From Candidatus Omnitrophota bacterium (GTDB lineage Bacteria > Omnitrophota > Gorgyraeia > Zapsychrales > JANLHA01): a stretch of DNA of 6,398 bases. A program made the translations under genes and the position numbers. This document shows, in pieces, positions 5,258 to 6,398 of the stretch (position 1 is its first letter; each line of letters starts with the position of its first letter). The notes beneath the pieces are model-generated. The model saw only the letters and a program-made list of their open reading frames with translations. It was not told the DNA's origin and did no database searches. The stretch covers positions 1-6,398 of the forward strand of contig JANLHA010000133.1 in assembly GCA_024653845.1 (NCBI GenBank), given 5' to 3'.

Positions 5258-6398
5258 TTAAGAGCTGCTATTCTTCTCGACGAGAAAATCTCCAATCGAA
5301 AGCACATCAAATTCGGTTCGCAAAAAACAATCCGCGGCGTGCTCGGGCGTGCAGACAATGGGCTCGTTCTCATTAAAAGACGTATTGATCAAAACCGCCA
5401 CCCCAGTCAACTTTTCAAATTCGGCAATCAAATCCCAATATCGCGGGTTGATTTGACGGCTCACGGTATGAACGCGAGCCGTGCCATCCGCATGAGTGAC
5501 AGCGGGAATCACGTGCTTTTTATCTTCTCGCACATCCCCAATCAAAATCATATATGGTGAAGGTTGCCCTTTGGGCATGATAAAATAATCCGCCACGCGT
5601 TCTTCCAAAACCGAAGGAGCAAAGGGGCGATAAAACTCACGTTTTTTGACCCGCGCGTTCAAACGGTCTTTCATCATCGCATCTCGAGGATCGACGGTAA
5701 TGCTGCGGTTGCCTAAGGCACGGGGGCCAGCTTCCATTCGCCCCTGGAACCATCCCACAATTTTTCCTTTAGCGATCCTGCTCGCGGTCTCGGCGGCAAT
5801 GTTGGCAACACGTCGGTATTGCAATCCTTTGGCTTTTAAAACTTTTTCAATCTCTTCATTAGTAAATTCGTTCCCTAAGTAAGCCGATTCAAAAATGTTC
5901 TCTCGAGGTTTGCCTAAAACATGATGATAGTAATACAGTGCGCTACCAAATGAAGTCCCCGCATCGTTGGCAATGGGTTGAAAAAAGAAATTTTTAAAAT
6001 GGGTTTCTTCTACAATGCGTTTATTCATCAAACAGTTAAGGACGACCCCGCCGGACATACACAAATTCTTAGAACCTGTGATGGCTTGAAGATGCGCGGC
6101 CATCGCCACTCCGGTTCGCTCAACGATCCTTTGCAACGCAAAAGCCATGTCAAAATGGTGCTGGTCATATGGGCCATTGTGTTGCCGAGGAGGACCAAAC
6201 TTTTTTAAAAACTTTGGACTGAGCCACTGGCTTTGGCCATGGGTATGAAATTGAAAATAGGAAAGATTAAGCCGATACCCGCCGTCGGGGGTCAAATGAA
6301 CCACATCTTCAAAATCTTTCACATACGTCGGCCTACCATACGCGGACATCCCCATCACTTTCCACTCATCAAAAAATGGTCGAAACCCCAAATAGCTC
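5258..6398 (-). CDS. NodU/CmcH-family carbamoyltransferase, C-terminal part (runs off right edge)
   Basis: The open frame enters from the right edge. The first full codons read Ser-Tyr-Leu-Gly-Phe-Arg, so the Leu (TTG) codon at 6391 is not the real start. 379 residues are visible, and family members are about 550-620, so roughly the first 200 are missing. Conserved blocks, counted from the edge: DEWKVMGMSAYG (10-21), CMSGGVVLNCLMNKRI (113-128), FFQPIANDAGTSFGSAL (138-154, with Asp145 likely a metal ligand of the Kae1-like domain), WFQGRMEAGPRALGNRS (216-232), then REFYRPFAPSVLEE and LINTSFNENEP in the YrdC-like C-terminal domain. Known members move a carbamoyl group from carbamoyl phosphate, through carbamoyl-AMP, to a hydroxyl on Nod factors or antibiotics. 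Here, next to glycan genes, O-carbamoylation of a surface sugar is the likely role. The HxxxH metal site of the N-terminus is outside the window. It ends TAA, 14 nt before the next gene. Confidence 0.92.
   Translation of the reverse strand, partial: SYLGFRPFFDEWKVMGMSAYGRPTYVKDFEDVVHLTPDGGYRLNLSYFQFHTHGQSQWLSPKFLKKFGPPRQHNGPYDQHHFDMAFALQRIVERTGVAMAAHLQAITGSKNLCMSGGVVLNCLMNKRIVEETHFKNFFFQPIANDAGTSFGSALYYYHHVLGKPRENIFESAYLGNEFTNEEIEKVLKAKGLQYRRVANIAAETASRIAKGKIVGWFQGRMEAGPRALGNRSITVDPRDAMMKDRLNARVKKREFYRPFAPSVLEERVADYFIMPKGQPSPYMILIGDVREDKKHVIPAVTHADGTARVHTVSRQINPRYWDLIAEFEKLTGVAVLINTSFNENEPIVCTPEHAADCFLRTEFDVLSIGDFLVEKNSSS

Noticed and set aside
5274..5286. Inverted repeat TTCTCG-A-CGAGAA near the end of the carbamoyltransferase gene, considered as a terminator
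   Set aside because: The loop is one base, no T-run follows on the minus strand, and the next gene starts only 14 nt after the stop.
6389..6391. TTG at the right edge as a start codon for the carbamoyltransferase
   Set aside because: The frame stays open upstream to the edge and encodes Ser-Tyr before the Leu, matching the internal family sequence; the true start is outside the window.

Overview
This window is a stretch of a bacterial surface-glycan locus. It holds seven genes, all on the minus strand, so transcription runs from right to left. Base composition looks moderate by eye, starts are ATG, and TGA, TAA and TAG all serve as stops (standard code). The species cannot be fixed from the sequence. 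The gene set (PseB, SpsF and NeuB families, GT2 glycosyltransferases, a NodU-type carbamoyltransferase) is typical of O-antigen, capsule or flagellin-glycan islands, most often in Gram-negative or environmental bacteria. Proteobacteria, spirochaetes or a candidate phylum are all possible.

Layout in transcription order: (1) 6398-5258, a NodU/CmcH-family carbamoyltransferase whose N-terminal part lies off the right edge. (2) 5243-3831, a two-domain protein joining a SAM methyltransferase to a GT2 glycosyltransferase, starting 14 nt after gene 1. (3) A 97-nt spacing (3734-3830 and the few bases around it, 100 nt in all from 3731), the only real gap, which carries a good candidate sigma70-type promoter. 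(4) 3730-2687, pseB, the inverting UDP-GlcNAc 4,6-dehydratase. (5) 2686-1901, an SpsF-family cytidylyltransferase, abutting pseB. (6) 1904-960, an RmlD-like SDR sugar-nucleotide reductase, with a 4-nt overlap. (7) 1000-341, a small soluble GT2 glycosyltransferase, with a 41-nt overlap. (8) 344 to the left edge, the first 114 codons of a NeuB/PseI/SpsE-family synthase, with an ATGA overlap.

How the genes may work together: pseB, the SpsF-type CMP-transferase and the NeuB-type synthase are the dehydratase, activation and condensation steps expected for a nonulosonic (sialic-like) acid. The two glycosyltransferases would attach sugars, and the methyltransferase and carbamoyltransferase would decorate them. 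The usual middle steps (PseC aminotransferase, PseH acetyltransferase, PseG hydrolase) are not between these genes. An RmlD-like reductase sits in that place instead. The synthase also carries Asn-Phe-Asp-Arg where the family usually has Asn-His-Asn/Asp-Gly. The most interesting hypothesis is therefore a variant nonulosonate-like pathway making an uncommon sugar. This is inference, because neighbouring genes outside the window could supply the missing steps.

No RNA genes, CRISPR arrays, insertion sequences or rho-independent terminators were seen. There is no gene-free stretch longer than the 100-nt gap.
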